Source of the DNA: a virus
IMG/VR virus record: IMGVR_UViG_3300037575_000054
Span: 1 to 32,554 of that record
Strand: one strand, 5' to 3'
DNA length: 32,554 bases
Part shown: one piece after another, positions 1 through 7,748 of the stretch
Numbering within the stretch: position 1 is the first letter of the stretch
Layout: each line of letters starts with the position of its first letter
Notes under the pieces: model-generated
Seen by the model: only the letters and a program-made list of their open reading frames with translations
Told to the model about the DNA's origin: nothing
Databases searched by the model: none
Made by a program: the position numbers and the translations under genes

Positions 1-151
1 TGGGGCGCTGGAAGTTTTGAATAAGTACGTACAGGCTTTCAAATCCCTCGGGCACCAATACAGCGTTACACGCAAGCATGGCTGCACCTAGGGACTTTGC
101 CGTGACGTATTGTTGTTTATACGCCTGCAGGCTTGGGAGATTGTTTTTCAT
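1..151 (-). CDS. Partial gene downstream of the gpI-like tail gene, product unknown
   Basis: An ATG at 149-151 opens a frame on the minus strand that stays open to the window edge, giving about 50 residues beginning MKNNLPSLQAYK. It follows the baseplate gene run (gp25-like, J-like, gpI-like), so a tail or tail-fibre role is likely by position only. It is preceded by one of the eleven composite leader elements (152-223), whose hairpin right arm carries an AGGG ribosome-binding core about 8 nt before the ATG. The 3' part lies outside the window, so the family cannot be judged. Confidence 0.6.
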   Translation of the reverse strand, partial: MKNNLPSLQAYKQQYVTAKSLGAAMLACNAVLVPEGFESLYVLIQNFQRP

Positions 152-223
152 GAAAAAAACCCTATCGGTGATTGATAGGGTTTATTTTGGGGGATGCGAG
201 GGCCATCAGGGCGGGGGTGTTCC
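152..223 (-). promoter_or_regulatory. Composite promoter/leader element, copy 1
   Basis: Minus strand: GGAACACC (216-223) just after the TAG stop of the gpI-like gene, then CAAAATAAA 26 nt further on. A perfect 10-bp inverted repeat (AAACCCTATC / GATAGGGTTT) follows, with a T tract, and the next ATG comes at once. The SD core AGGG sits inside the right arm. It looks like an intrinsic terminator fused to a start codon; I read it as a late promoter whose palindrome also hides the SD in read-through RNA. Confidence 0.6.
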
Positions 224-228
224 GCCAT

Positions 229-837
229 CTAAAAGGGCGAGAAGTTAGCCAAATGAAAGCGCTGTAAGGCCACGGCAACCTGTAATCCGTTATCTTCAGC
301 TTCAAATCCCACAGCTATCTCCGGTACGACCTGCCAGGGCACCAGTCTTGATAAAATCGGCGCTAATTCTGACAGCTCGGCCATATTAACTACAGAATCT
401 AGCTTAATGCGAATTCGACTTGTCAAAAAGCTATCTGAGGTTGGTTGCTCGTACAGGTAGTTAGGGTACCGGTCTGAGAAGTATTTTGAATGCCACAGTC
501 TGATAATCTCGTTTTGTTGGGGGTAGAGCATATCTAGGACAAATTGCAAGAATCCAAGGCCGCGCTCGCTTGCTAATGCCGACCAGTTGGCATAAATGAT
601 GCTCATAAGCTTGTCTGATAAGCCGCCATCCTCACGCCTAAGCACCGCCAATCCATTGAGCTTGGTAAAGCGCTCCACCACGGTGCGACTACCCTGCCAT
701 GGTGCGCCATAGTCAAATATTTCGGTAAGCTCGTCGTGCAAGTGCTCGGTGATCAAGTCCTTGAATATACCCGCCATTGCTCGCTCAAGCTCATCCGCTT
801 TATGGCTATGCTCAATAGTGCCTATGAATTCACTCAT
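229..837 (-). CDS. Tail protein I-like (gpI) baseplate protein
   Basis: A 202-residue protein, the usual size for P2 gpI-type baseplate/tail proteins. It directly follows the J-like gene with one base between them, the canonical W/J/I order of contractile-tail phages. The N-terminal half is helical, with an extended proline- and tryptophan-containing stretch (PWQGSRTVVERF) and a later SDRYPNYLYEQP region. The C-terminal third (about residues 140-202) is compatible with the beta-rich end of the family. The family call rests mainly on synteny and size and only secondarily on sequence. The TAG stop abuts leader copy 1. It probably shares a transcript with genes 839-3598. Confidence 0.6.
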   Translation of the reverse strand: MSEFIGTIEHSHKADELERAMAGIFKDLITEHLHDELTEIFDYGAPWQGSRTVVERFTKLNGLAVLRREDGGLSDKLMSIIYANWSALASERGLGFLQFVLDMLYPQQNEIIRLWHSKYFSDRYPNYLYEQPTSDSFLTSRIRIKLDSVVNMAELSELAPILSRLVPWQVVPEIAVGFEAEDNGLQVAVALQRFHLANFSPF

Positions 838-838
838 G

Positions 839-2296
839 CTACATATTCCACAGTGCGCCGCCAGTATCAGCGGTACGGGTCAGATTGACCGTGATGCTAG
901 AACTGCTCAAGAATACCCACTGATGCGGCTTAATCGAGCTACCAGCCCCCTCGCCGCTCACGGTAAAGTCACTGATGCGGTCCTGGAATGCAGGGATGTC
1001 TTGTCTGATGCGAGTCGCTATTTCTTGCAGGTTAAACCCATCAATATTTGGGTGGCTTGCCGCCAGTGATCCCTTGCCATAACTTGCCAGTAACAACTCT
1101 TTAATCTGAGTCTTAACCGCTGCAATATCATGCACCGCAGCTAAGCGGCCACTCACAGTCACCTGGTATGGTCGCTCTACTGCTGCTTTAATTCGCACAC
1201 GGCCATCAAGCAAACTATCAGCCTTCGCCACCAGTTGACGGATATCTTCAGTGAGCGTTGCGCCCTCGCCTGCAGACTTTGGTACCACGGTTAGGTTTAG
1301 ATGATTGATAGCATCAAGCGATGGGCCATAGTGCTTCTCGTTGGTGGTCTCATTCCAGATTGCCATGTATTCAAAGCGGTTCATGAAATGCCAGCGCACA
1401 AGGAAGTCAAAGTTGCCCATGAATACAGCGTTTCTATCGTAAACGGATGGAAAGCTTGCCAGCAGTCTGAGCTGAGCCACAGTTAACGGGTCAGCCCCCG
1501 CCCTTACTGAATCACTGCCTTGAAAATATAGGTTTAACTTGGTCTCGTCATTGGTGTAAACGCTCGCTAGTGATGCCTGCTTTAGACTGTTAGGGTCCAC
1601 AGTGCCATAACATTGAGTGATAGCGACCTCATAGGTCTCACCCGCCTGGACAGTCTTACCGACTCGCTCAGTATCACCGAAGGTAATGCTGATGGTCTCC
1701 AGGTTATCACTGTGCAAGCTAAATACTGCATCTCCAGCGCCCGCATTCATGAACTTAGGCGTGTGCTGGTAAGTCTCACGTGTAGTGGCGTTAACGACCG
1801 CAATGCCTGCAAAATAAGCATCTTCAGTGGTTGATACAGTGACGTTGTAGAACGGCTCATTGACTGGGATTGTGATGGGAAGTCTGACAATCTCACTCTG
1901 CTCAGCCAGCACCTTTTTAACCTCGCCAGCATTAAGCGTGACCGCTGCCATTAGGCGCCAGCCACGACCGGTACCATCATCGATTTGACGACCTTGGGAT
2001 AGGCTTACGGTGGAGTCGCTATTATTTTCAATAGTGACTAGGTGCTGACATGGAGTTGCAACCGGTAGGATGCCTTTGTTAATCGCATCGGCAATAATGG
2101 TCCTATCTTTTGACTTGATAAACGGCTCAATGATATTGACATCATTATCACGTGACAGCCAAACCACCGTCTCAACAATGCTGGTGATAAGCGCTCGTAC
2201 CGTAGGGTCACCGGCTCGCCAGCGCTCAGCCACATCAGGATAGTCATTGATATTACTACCAATGGCATTAAGTAATTTACTGCGCTCTAGTGTCAT
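839..2296 (-). CDS. Baseplate assembly protein J-like
   Basis: This 485-residue protein looks like a baseplate J/gp47-type wedge protein. The N-terminus resembles that family (LLNAIGSNINDYPDVAERWRAGDP), and a long beta-rich middle follows. The C-terminal region near residues 345-450 has the J-like pattern of VVPKSAG, a VRIKAAVERPYQVTVSGRLAAV strand pair, a KTQIKELLLASYGKGSL helix and a later beta end. The start overlaps the gp25-like gene by 20 nt and the gpI-like gene follows, matching P2/Mu/T4-type baseplate operons. It would form the wedge that triggers sheath contraction. It is longer than P2 gpJ (about 300 residues) and nearer to larger J-like proteins. Confidence 0.75.
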   Translation of the reverse strand: MTLERSKLLNAIGSNINDYPDVAERWRAGDPTVRALITSIVETVVWLSRDNDVNIIEPFIKSKDRTIIADAINKGILPVATPCQHLVTIENNSDSTVSLSQGRQIDDGTGRGWRLMAAVTLNAGEVKKVLAEQSEIVRLPITIPVNEPFYNVTVSTTEDAYFAGIAVVNATTRETYQHTPKFMNAGAGDAVFSLHSDNLETISITFGDTERVGKTVQAGETYEVAITQCYGTVDPNSLKQASLASVYTNDETKLNLYFQGSDSVRAGADPLTVAQLRLLASFPSVYDRNAVFMGNFDFLVRWHFMNRFEYMAIWNETTNEKHYGPSLDAINHLNLTVVPKSAGEGATLTEDIRQLVAKADSLLDGRVRIKAAVERPYQVTVSGRLAAVHDIAAVKTQIKELLLASYGKGSLAASHPNIDGFNLQEIATRIRQDIPAFQDRISDFTVSGEGAGSSIKPHQWVFLSSSSITVNLTRTADTGGALWNM

Positions 2297-2606
2297 AAAA
2301 ATCCTGATTCATTGTCGTATCAATGGTCTCACCTATGAAAATAGGCATATTGCCCACCATCAAAAAAACCTGCAGGGCGTCATGGCCCACGGTGTTGGTC
2401 TGGATGCTCAGGTCGTTATCGCCCAGCTGATTTAGCAAAGGGATATCGCGCCTAAGTTTGACCAGTAGCTCGTCAGCCTTAGCGCTGCTTAATTCCTGCA
2501 GCAGCATGGACTTGATATCCGCCCCATAGCCTTGACCAAAATAGCCATTAACTGGAGTGCTTAGCCAGTGCTCAATCATGTTTATGATGGTCTGCGGGGT
2601 TATCAT
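2277..2606 (-). CDS. Baseplate wedge protein, gp25/gpW-like
   Basis: This 109-residue protein has features of the gp25/IraD-like baseplate wedge family: a helical start with WLSTPVNGYFGQGYGADIKSMLLQEL, where the glycine-rich GYFGQGYG segment precedes a helix. A central KLRRDIPLLNQL helix and a C-terminal beta hairpin (ALQVFLMVGNMPIFIGE) follow. Family members are usually 100-150 residues and form a lysozyme-like wedge core that nucleates sheath assembly. It sits immediately upstream of the J-like gene, overlapping it by 20 nt, as in P2 (W-J-I) and related phages. Confidence 0.75.
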   Translation of the reverse strand: MITPQTIINMIEHWLSTPVNGYFGQGYGADIKSMLLQELSSAKADELLVKLRRDIPLLNQLGDNDLSIQTNTVGHDALQVFLMVGNMPIFIGETIDTTMNQDFYDTRAQ

Positions 2607-2615
2607 GCGAAAGCC

Positions 2616-3059
2616 TTATTCTTGGTATGCCGGCGGAAAGCCTGGTCTGTTATCTTGCTTTGCATCTCTTGCTTGCCTTGCCATTTGAGATACGGCGCCC
2701 GCATCAATAAAGCGGCTGTGGCGCAAGCAGACAAGCAGAGATGTGATCCATATCATGCCAATGCCGCCAATGCCCACAAAGACCAATAGGCCGATGCCAC
2801 CAATGCCAAAAGTGGCTGATATAATCATAAGAGATGCAAAGCGCCAGCATAAAAACAGCCATATAGCCACAAATGGCGCTGCCAGGTAGCATGAGCGCTT
2901 GAGCATCTGACCAATAGCAATGGGCAGAATGTTAGGTGGAATAAGCTGATTAATATCCTTTACCCGCGCCATCACATCAAAAAACATGTAGGTTAAAAGC
3001 ACCCAGATAGCGCCGCTTAGAAACACATCGATAATATAAGAATTAGCCATGTTAAGCAT
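2616..3059 (-). CDS. Polytopic membrane protein, function unknown
   Basis: A 147-residue protein with about three hydrophobic segments: residues 10-27 (IDVFLSGAIWVLLTYMFF), about 57-82 (CYLAAPFVAIWLFLCW and on), and about 83-112 (a glycine/isoleucine-rich stretch IGGIGLLVFVGIGGIGMIW). The C-terminal tail is hydrophilic. The start at 3059 is supported by TAGGAG 5 nt upstream; the TAG stop of the preceding gene is part of that ribosome-binding site, so translation may be coupled. A membrane protein inside a tail/baseplate operon could act in lysis (holin-like) or superinfection exclusion. Nothing in the sequence decides between these. Confidence 0.6.
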   Translation of the reverse strand: MLNMANSYIIDVFLSGAIWVLLTYMFFDVMARVKDINQLIPPNILPIAIGQMLKRSCYLAAPFVAIWLFLCWRFASLMIISATFGIGGIGLLVFVGIGGIGMIWITSLLVCLRHSRFIDAGAVSQMARQARDAKQDNRPGFPPAYQE

Positions 3060-3067
3060 ACCGACTC

Positions 3068-3598
3068 CTATGCCGCTGCCTGTTCTAGCGCCTGAGCAAG
3101 CCTCTCTTCTAGCTGCTTTTTCTCAGTCTCTTTAGTGGCGATGGTTTTATCAAGTTCCTTGATCTGCTCTAGTAGCTCGTTTCGCTGCTGAGCTTTATTC
3201 TTGGGCGCATTGGCACGTAGTGGCTTAACGCGAACCTTGGCTTGTTTTTTATTGAAGGCGTTTTGACCACGAACGATGAAGTGACCTAACGCATCGACCG
3301 ACGCATTAAAAGACGGCTTATAACTGTTGTCAAAATCACCTGATAGCGGTTGCTGCTTGCCGTTGATATCAATACGAAAGATATCTAGCTTGTCGTCATC
3401 AGAGCCCTCTGTACGCACATAGAGCTTAACCTTTTGACCATTCTCAAGGACGGCTTCAATTGGCTTTGCGCTTGCGCCAGACACGCGTACCACTTTTAGC
3501 ACGTTGACAATGGGGATGGCTTGTTTAGTGGCTTTGGCCAAACGATTGATGAATTCTTTAATCAATGGCGTCTTTTCGGTAACGTCAGATAGTTTCAT
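3068..3598 (-). CDS. Unrecognised phage protein with C-terminal coiled coil
   Basis: This 176-residue protein is not one I recognise. Residues 1-115 form a mixed alpha/beta domain containing AKATKQAIPIVNVLKVVRV, a GQKVKLYVR strand and a LDIFRIDINGK strand pair. Residues about 118-135 are lysine/arginine-rich (KKQAKVRVKPLRANAPKNK). Residues 136-176 are a strongly predicted coiled coil (RNELLEQIKELDKTIATKE and on) ending in poly-alanine. The gene follows leader copy 2 and opens the run toward the baseplate genes, so it is likely co-expressed with virion proteins, perhaps as an internal or accessory virion component. Confidence 0.6.
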   Translation of the reverse strand: MKLSDVTEKTPLIKEFINRLAKATKQAIPIVNVLKVVRVSGASAKPIEAVLENGQKVKLYVRTEGSDDDKLDIFRIDINGKQQPLSGDFDNSYKPSFNASVDALGHFIVRGQNAFNKKQAKVRVKPLRANAPKNKAQQRNELLEQIKELDKTIATKETEKKQLEERLAQALEQAAA

Positions 3599-3672
3599 AA
3601 AAAAATAACCCTAGCATGTAGATGATAGGGTTATTCTGACTGACTCTAGGTGCCTTATGGCTGGGGTGTTCC
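3599..3672 (-). promoter_or_regulatory. Composite promoter/leader element, copy 2
   Basis: GGAACACC at 3665-3672 (minus), then CAGAATAAC 26 nt on, overlapping a perfect 10-bp repeat (AATAACCCTA / TAGGGTTATT). A T run and the ATG of the 176-residue gene follow. The right arm supplies the AGGG core of the ribosome-binding site. A short region of stop-like triplets after the 3687 stop precedes the motif. Confidence 0.6.
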
Positions 3673-3686
3673 TAGTCTAAGTACTA

Positions 3687-4517
3687 CTAGTCATGCAGCC
3701 CCATACGTAGGCCTTTTTTCAGCGACTTTACTTGCTTGCGAAGCGCGGATCCTGTAGTGGCCTTACGGCGAGCTTTGCGAAGTGCGGATTTTTGACCGGC
3801 AGACAATTTAATTTTGCCGCCGATACGCTTATTGATAACAACTTTCTCGCCATTACGAATGGCTTTAATCGCTTTGTAGACAATAGTCTTGCCATTAACT
3901 TTCTTCACGCTCTTCTTGCCAGCACGAAGTTTTTTACCGCCAATAGCATCAAATTGCTCATCATCTTCGCCCGCATCTTCTTCAAGGGCATAAGCGAACG
4001 CTTCGACAAAGGCATTGAAGTCATCGCCATCATCCGGTAAGTTCTCGATGATGGTCTCACTGGCAGACTCAATAGCAGCATCAGCCACATCGATATCCGC
4101 ATCAAACATATCTTCAATCACGTCATCACTAACGCCAAGGGTAGATAGCGCATCGCTGAAATGAGCTGATAGGACCGCTTTTACAGTCGCATCAATTTCA
4201 TCATCTTCGTCTTCATCGTCTTCGGCAAAAATGGACAGCATTAGATCATCAAGAATTTCGCTTGGAAGTAGCGTGTCTTCGTCTTCTTCGGTCTCGCTTG
4301 ACTCGCTAACCATAGCAGACATCATTAAGGCGACCTGCATGGCAGCCAAGCGCATCTGAACGCTAGCATGAACAGCTTTACGCTCATCGATTGGGTCAAA
4401 CTCAATTGCAGCTGCAGCATCAGCGGCGCTTAGCGCATCAAACTGGGCCTGCTGCTCACGCATACGTGCGTTTTCTTGCATACGCTGCGCGACTTGTGAA
4501 TTGGCAAACATTGACAT
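3687..4517 (-). CDS. Acidic/basic bipartite protein downstream of the sheath
   Basis: A 276-residue protein with marked charge segregation. Residues about 75-190 are very acidic, with runs such as ETEEDED, AEDDEDEDDEID and DDGDD. Residues about 196-276 are lysine/arginine-rich (KKLRAGKKSVKKVNGK, KSALRKARRKATTG). It lies between tail sheath and baseplate genes, where tube or tail-chaperone genes often sit, but it does not look like a typical tail tube. A DNA-mimic or DNA-binding internal virion protein, or a chaperone-like role, is possible. The start is supported by AAGGAT upstream of ATGTCAATG. I do not recognise the family. Confidence 0.55.
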   Translation of the reverse strand: MSMFANSQVAQRMQENARMREQQAQFDALSAADAAAAIEFDPIDERKAVHASVQMRLAAMQVALMMSAMVSESSETEEDEDTLLPSEILDDLMLSIFAEDDEDEDDEIDATVKAVLSAHFSDALSTLGVSDDVIEDMFDADIDVADAAIESASETIIENLPDDGDDFNAFVEAFAYALEEDAGEDDEQFDAIGGKKLRAGKKSVKKVNGKTIVYKAIKAIRNGEKVVINKRIGGKIKLSAGQKSALRKARRKATTGSALRKQVKSLKKGLRMGLHD

Positions 4518-4572
4518 ATTGGGAATCCTTATCGGCTATTTGGTATCAAACGGGGTGGTATAACTGCAACTA

Positions 4573-5949
4573 TTATTTAGTCACAGTCGTTTCAAAGAAT
4601 ACTTGTCGTGCACAGCCCTCTGGGCGGCGCGAGAATTTAATATCTACTTTCTCGAATGGGTTGTCAGCACGTGGGGTTACGCTTAGCACGTAGTATTTAC
4701 CACCAAGCTCTTCTGACTTCACAAAAAACCCTGCAGCCACGCAAGCATCCAAGGCGCGGTTAATCTCAGTTTGAGCATCACGGATATAGCTTTGCATGCC
4801 TTTAAGTAGATGCTTTTTAGCAATACCGACAACAAGGTTATCCGTAAACGTGACAATCTCAGCGGCGTTGGTTAGGCGTAGCGCACTGGTCTTGCTGTCA
4901 TATTGAGTTAACGCATCGCCATAAATCCAGCGGCTACCCGCATCGAACCGCTCATTCATAACGACGTTGATACCAGCCTCAGCCAGTGCATTCTGCGCCT
5001 CTTCATCAAGATTAACGCCGGGCAATCGTTCAGCATCACGAAAGCCCACTGGGAATTGGTAGCCTGCGACTGGACGGTTTAATGGCGGAATACCTGCTCC
5101 ATTAGTCTGAGCGTTGCGAAGTAAAGTCTGACCCAAAAAATCACCGAGACATGGACGCCATTTTTTGCGAGCCATAACGGTTGCTGCATTAGTCGGGCGT
5201 GACTTGTTAGGGTTCCAGAATAGCGATGCACGGTAGTCGTCAATGCTGATTGATTCAGCTAGGGCGACCGCTGCCTCCCAGTCTGTAATCTCGCCAATAT
5301 CAATAAGCAGGTGGCAGTTGAGCTTGTCCATAACCTCGGCCATCGCCTCAATCATGGGCAGGTTGTCAACTGTTGCGCATGCGATATAACGCGGGCGTTC
5401 CTGCATATCTAAAATCGATCGCTTGGCGTCAGCTGGAGTGGTGTCTACGACGACGGTAGCAGGCACCGCGATAACCAATTCATTGACGCGGTAAGCGCCT
5501 AGCGTATTTAACGCGCCAGCAGTTGTAAGGGCTGTCTTGACTGCCGCGGCGTCTGTGCTCTTATAAGCGGTTTCCACCTCTTCGAAGAAGTCGTCAGCGC
5601 CATCTAAGGCGCCCGTGAAGTCTAGCTTTTGGGCGATGTAGCTAAAGTCATTGGGGTAGCGCTGCTCTAGATCATCAATACCGCCGCCAGTATGCAGTCG
5701 ACCCTGCAAACGAGCGATAATGCTATTGTCGATTTTGTCAGCGAGGGTGATTTTAAAAATCAGGTTGTTTAAAGGGTCGTCTGTATTGGTGGGTGTCTTG
5801 TCATCAATGACACTAACTTTGGCTACGACGTTATCGTCAAAACCATACTCAGTGACCATCTTGATGCTCGCCAGCGCACCAGCGTCCGGCTCACTTGCAA
5901 GAGTGATGCCGCCAGCCGCTATATTGAGGGTGAGGGTCGTAGCTGCCAT
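4573..5949 (-). CDS. Tail sheath protein
   Basis: A 458-residue protein typical in size for contractile tail sheaths. The N-terminal half is a variable beta-rich region. The middle has the sheath core pattern: RPRYIACATVDN and an NCHLLIDIGE strand followed by the helix WEAAVALAESI, then the RASLFWNPNKSRP strand. The C-terminal third (INVVMNERFDAGSRWIYGDALTQY, then a VGIAKKHLLKGMQSYIRDAQT helix) matches the conserved sheath C-terminal domain that carries inter-subunit contacts. It polymerises around the tube and contracts on infection. Leader copy 3 lies immediately upstream. It heads the tail module 5949-229. Confidence 0.75.
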   Translation of the reverse strand: MAATTLTLNIAAGGITLASEPDAGALASIKMVTEYGFDDNVVAKVSVIDDKTPTNTDDPLNNLIFKITLADKIDNSIIARLQGRLHTGGGIDDLEQRYPNDFSYIAQKLDFTGALDGADDFFEEVETAYKSTDAAAVKTALTTAGALNTLGAYRVNELVIAVPATVVVDTTPADAKRSILDMQERPRYIACATVDNLPMIEAMAEVMDKLNCHLLIDIGEITDWEAAVALAESISIDDYRASLFWNPNKSRPTNAATVMARKKWRPCLGDFLGQTLLRNAQTNGAGIPPLNRPVAGYQFPVGFRDAERLPGVNLDEEAQNALAEAGINVVMNERFDAGSRWIYGDALTQYDSKTSALRLTNAAEIVTFTDNLVVGIAKKHLLKGMQSYIRDAQTEINRALDACVAAGFFVKSEELGGKYYVLSVTPRADNPFEKVDIKFSRRPEGCARQVFFETTVTK

Positions 5950-6022
5950 AAGAAAAAGCCTATACTATTGAGGTATAGGCTTAGTATAGATATAGATGCT
6001 TTGCAAGCTGTGGGGGTGTTCC
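5950..6022 (-). promoter_or_regulatory. Composite promoter/leader element, copy 3
   Basis: GGAACACC at 6015-6022 (minus), then TATACTAAG 26 nt later. The inverted repeat AAGCCTATAC / GTATAGGCTT (10 bp) begins inside that box and is followed by TTTTTC and the sheath ATG. The only SD-like core, AGG, is in the right arm. Confidence 0.65.
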
Positions 6023-6077
6023 TATACTTCGGAATCAACTACTGCTCACACTTTGCTTTAGGGCACTCTCTGTGGCG

Positions 6078-6707
6078 CTACAATCTTTGTTTAGCGCACC
6101 GATTGCCTACAGCTCCTGATTGAGGTCTATCGTTATCAATAGGCGGGTACTTGCAGCTTATTTGTTCAAATCGCGCGCCATTTCGCAAACATTGAGTTAT
6201 AAAGTCGCCGTCATCGCGACGACCTACATCCCGGTATCTTGCCGGGCCGTACATGGATTTTGTCACGCCTATCCTTCCGCTACGGCCATCATTGCGCCAT
6301 TCTGACTGTTTGGTTACAAGTATCGTATTTTCACCTAAGTTCAATAGAGCGTCGTTTAATTCATCATCAACAAAATTATCAGCATCCAGGTTAAATAAAA
6401 CTCTCCCGGTAGCTAGTGTGTGAATGATGTGCTTCACCGGGCCGCATGACCAGGTGCTTCCGTCCGCAAAAACCTTTTTTTCGTTATGCTCGAATACCTT
6501 TAATCGCCCATCGTTAATATATTGGCCGTAGTGCTTTTTCAGGTAGGGCGCTACATCAGCGTCATTGTAAGACAACACGCATAAGTCCACGCTGCCGACT
6601 TTCGTGTAGCGCAGGTTGTGGTCTATGGTTTGCACCAATTGCCACAATCGACCGTGGCAAGTGGTGCAATAAGATACATCCATTGTTGACAGCATGATTC
6701 TATTCAT
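6078..6707 (-). CDS. Glycosyltransferase-like protein (GT-A fold, DxD motif)
   Basis: About 209 residues from the ATG at 6707. The N-terminus (VSYCTTCHGRLWQLVQTIDHNL) resembles the nucleotide-sugar-binding start of family 2-type glycosyltransferases. VDLCVLSYNDADV follows, then the metal-binding motif RVLFNLDADNFVDD, and GRRDDGDFITQCLRNGARFEQI toward the C-terminus, an acceptor/base-type region. The start overlaps the upstream gene's stop (ATGAATAG), suggesting translational coupling. An upstream extension of the frame lies inside the preceding gene, so the shorter start is preferred. It may glycosylate a virion protein, host envelope or nucleic acid; the target is not shown. Confidence 0.65.
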   Translation of the reverse strand: MNRIMLSTMDVSYCTTCHGRLWQLVQTIDHNLRYTKVGSVDLCVLSYNDADVAPYLKKHYGQYINDGRLKVFEHNEKKVFADGSTWSCGPVKHIIHTLATGRVLFNLDADNFVDDELNDALLNLGENTILVTKQSEWRNDGRSGRIGVTKSMYGPARYRDVGRRDDGDFITQCLRNGARFEQISCKYPPIDNDRPQSGAVGNRCAKQRL

Positions 6708-7395
6708 CTGGTTTTTGCAATCTAAATCTAATCGTGCCATCTGGATCAATGACGGCGGCGTTTTCACCATAGACTAAATCAGTGTATTTTCTCTGCTCAT
6801 CACTAGGATAGAGCTTGACATACATAACCTCTGTAGATTGCGGGTAGATATAAAACGTACCCTCTGAATCTGAGTAGAAAACCATATGCTCACTAAGGGG
6901 TTTTGTACCCGTTCCCGTATCTTCATCTAACATATCTAAACTAAGGCTCTTATCTTCATTAAAAATAACGCCATTCACCTCTAGTTTAAACTCCATCAAC
7001 GTTCGGTTGCTAGTCCAACCTTCGGGGGTCAGCCAATAGTTTTTAAGACTCATGTCGTGCTGAATTTCAAGATCCGACCCATCATCCACGCCACCACCGC
7101 CACCACCGCCACCGCCAATACCGGCGCTACTACCAACACGGCGAACCATAACGCTAGATACGCCGCTTTTCAACGTATCCTCTACGACTGTGTAGCTCGG
7201 GTTGGTTGGATCATAGCCTAGTAAAGCTTGGTAGTTGTTTCGCGCAACTCTGAATGGCTTGTCTAGCCGGCCGCGCTTAAAACGACCTATGATCAGTGCC
7301 GCGCTGGTGCTGGGCGGGGCCGTCGACTCGGTCTTGTCGACCACAGCTTGTCTTTGAATACCGACCGCGGCGCCTAGTGTTTTGGATTCAATCAT
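6700..7395 (-). CDS. Sheath-like N-domain protein with glycine linker and extra C-terminal domain
   Basis: 231 residues. Residues 1-90 are a close paralogue of the neighbouring 92-residue protein (shared TLGAAVGIQR, GRFKRGR, DKPFRV, NYQALLGYDP, VEDxLKxGVS). The pattern resembles the N-terminal domain of contractile sheath proteins (GRF...P..V...Y..LLGYD...Y..VED...GV..V.VRRVG). A run of nine glycines (about 96-104) links it to an unrecognised beta-rich C-terminal domain (about 110-231). The start at 7395 is chosen because it aligns with the paralogue and sits on leader copy 4. It could be a small tail or decoration protein. The paralogy is directly visible; the function is not. Confidence 0.6.
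   Translation of the reverse strand: MIESKTLGAAVGIQRQAVVDKTESTAPPSTSAALIIGRFKRGRLDKPFRVARNNYQALLGYDPTNPSYTVVEDTLKSGVSSVMVRRVGSSAGIGGGGGGGGGVDDGSDLEIQHDMSLKNYWLTPEGWTSNRTLMEFKLEVNGVIFNEDKSLSLDMLDEDTGTGTKPLSEHMVFYSDSEGTFYIYPQSTEVMYVKLYPSDEQRKYTDLVYGENAAVIDPDGTIRFRLQKPDE
7085..7115 (-). repeat. Trinucleotide repeat encoding a nine-glycine linker
   Basis: The plus strand reads repeated ccacc/gcc triplets that encode consecutive glycines on the minus strand within the sheath-like protein. It is a short simple-sequence tract whose length can change in steps of one residue without breaking the frame. It marks the junction between the duplicated N-domain and the C-terminal domain. Confidence 0.7.
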
Positions 7396-7467
7396 AATAA
7401 AAGCCCATACTTGTTTAGGTATGGGCTTAGTGTATCTTTGATAAGATGGGTTTTCTTGAGGTGTTCC
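7396..7467 (-). promoter_or_regulatory. Composite promoter/leader element, copy 4
   Basis: GGAACACC at 7460-7467 (minus), two bases after the TAG of the 92-residue gene. TACACTAAG follows 25 nt on and runs into the 10-bp repeat AAGCCCATAC / GTATGGGCTT, then TTTATT and ATG. The palindrome is closely related to that of copy 3 (sheath). Confidence 0.6.
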
Positions 7468-7469
7468 TG

Positions 7470-7748
7470 CTAACCGGTGGCTGCGCCTGTGCGACAGACC
7501 CAAATCTCGCTAACGCCTTGTTTTAGCGCGTCCTCCACAGCGTTGTAATTGGGGTTCGCTGGGTCGTAGCCCAGCAATGCCTGATAGTTGCTACCAGTAA
7601 CCCTGAATGGCTTATCTGTGCGCCCGCGCTTGAATCGCCCAACAATTAGCCCGTTGTCCGCAGATGGAAGCGAGGTGGATTCCGTTTTATCGATAACGCC
7701 TGATCGTTGTATGCCAACGGCGGCGCCTAAAGTTTTAGTTTCTACCAT
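7470..7748 (-). CDS. Short sheath-N-domain-like protein (paralogue of the 7395 gene)
   Basis: 92 residues starting MVETKTLGAAVGIQR. It is roughly two-thirds identical to the first 90 residues of the downstream 231-residue protein but stops where that one enters its glycine linker. The domain resembles the N-terminal part of phage tail sheaths. Each copy has its own GGAACACC leader, so gene and leader appear to have duplicated together. It may be a stand-alone structural cap, or a decayed or exchangeable copy. No frameshift remnant of the C-terminal domain was noticed after its stop. Confidence 0.6.
   Translation of the reverse strand: MVETKTLGAAVGIQRSGVIDKTESTSLPSADNGLIVGRFKRGRTDKPFRVTGSNYQALLGYDPANPNYNAVEDALKQGVSEIWVCRTGAATG

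Noticed and set aside
749-1069. Plus-strand open frames opposite the baseplate genes (also 1301-1486, 1613-1834, 4391-4693, 13430-13783, 30779-31180)
   Set aside because: They are antisense to well-supported minus-strand genes, lack ribosome-binding sites and show no family features; the 30779 frame is proline-rich only because it is opposite a glycine/alanine-rich segment.
6708-6770. Longer start for the glycosyltransferase
   Set aside because: The extension lies inside the coding end of the preceding gene and shows no family similarity; ATGAATAG overlap at 6707 is a typical coupled start.
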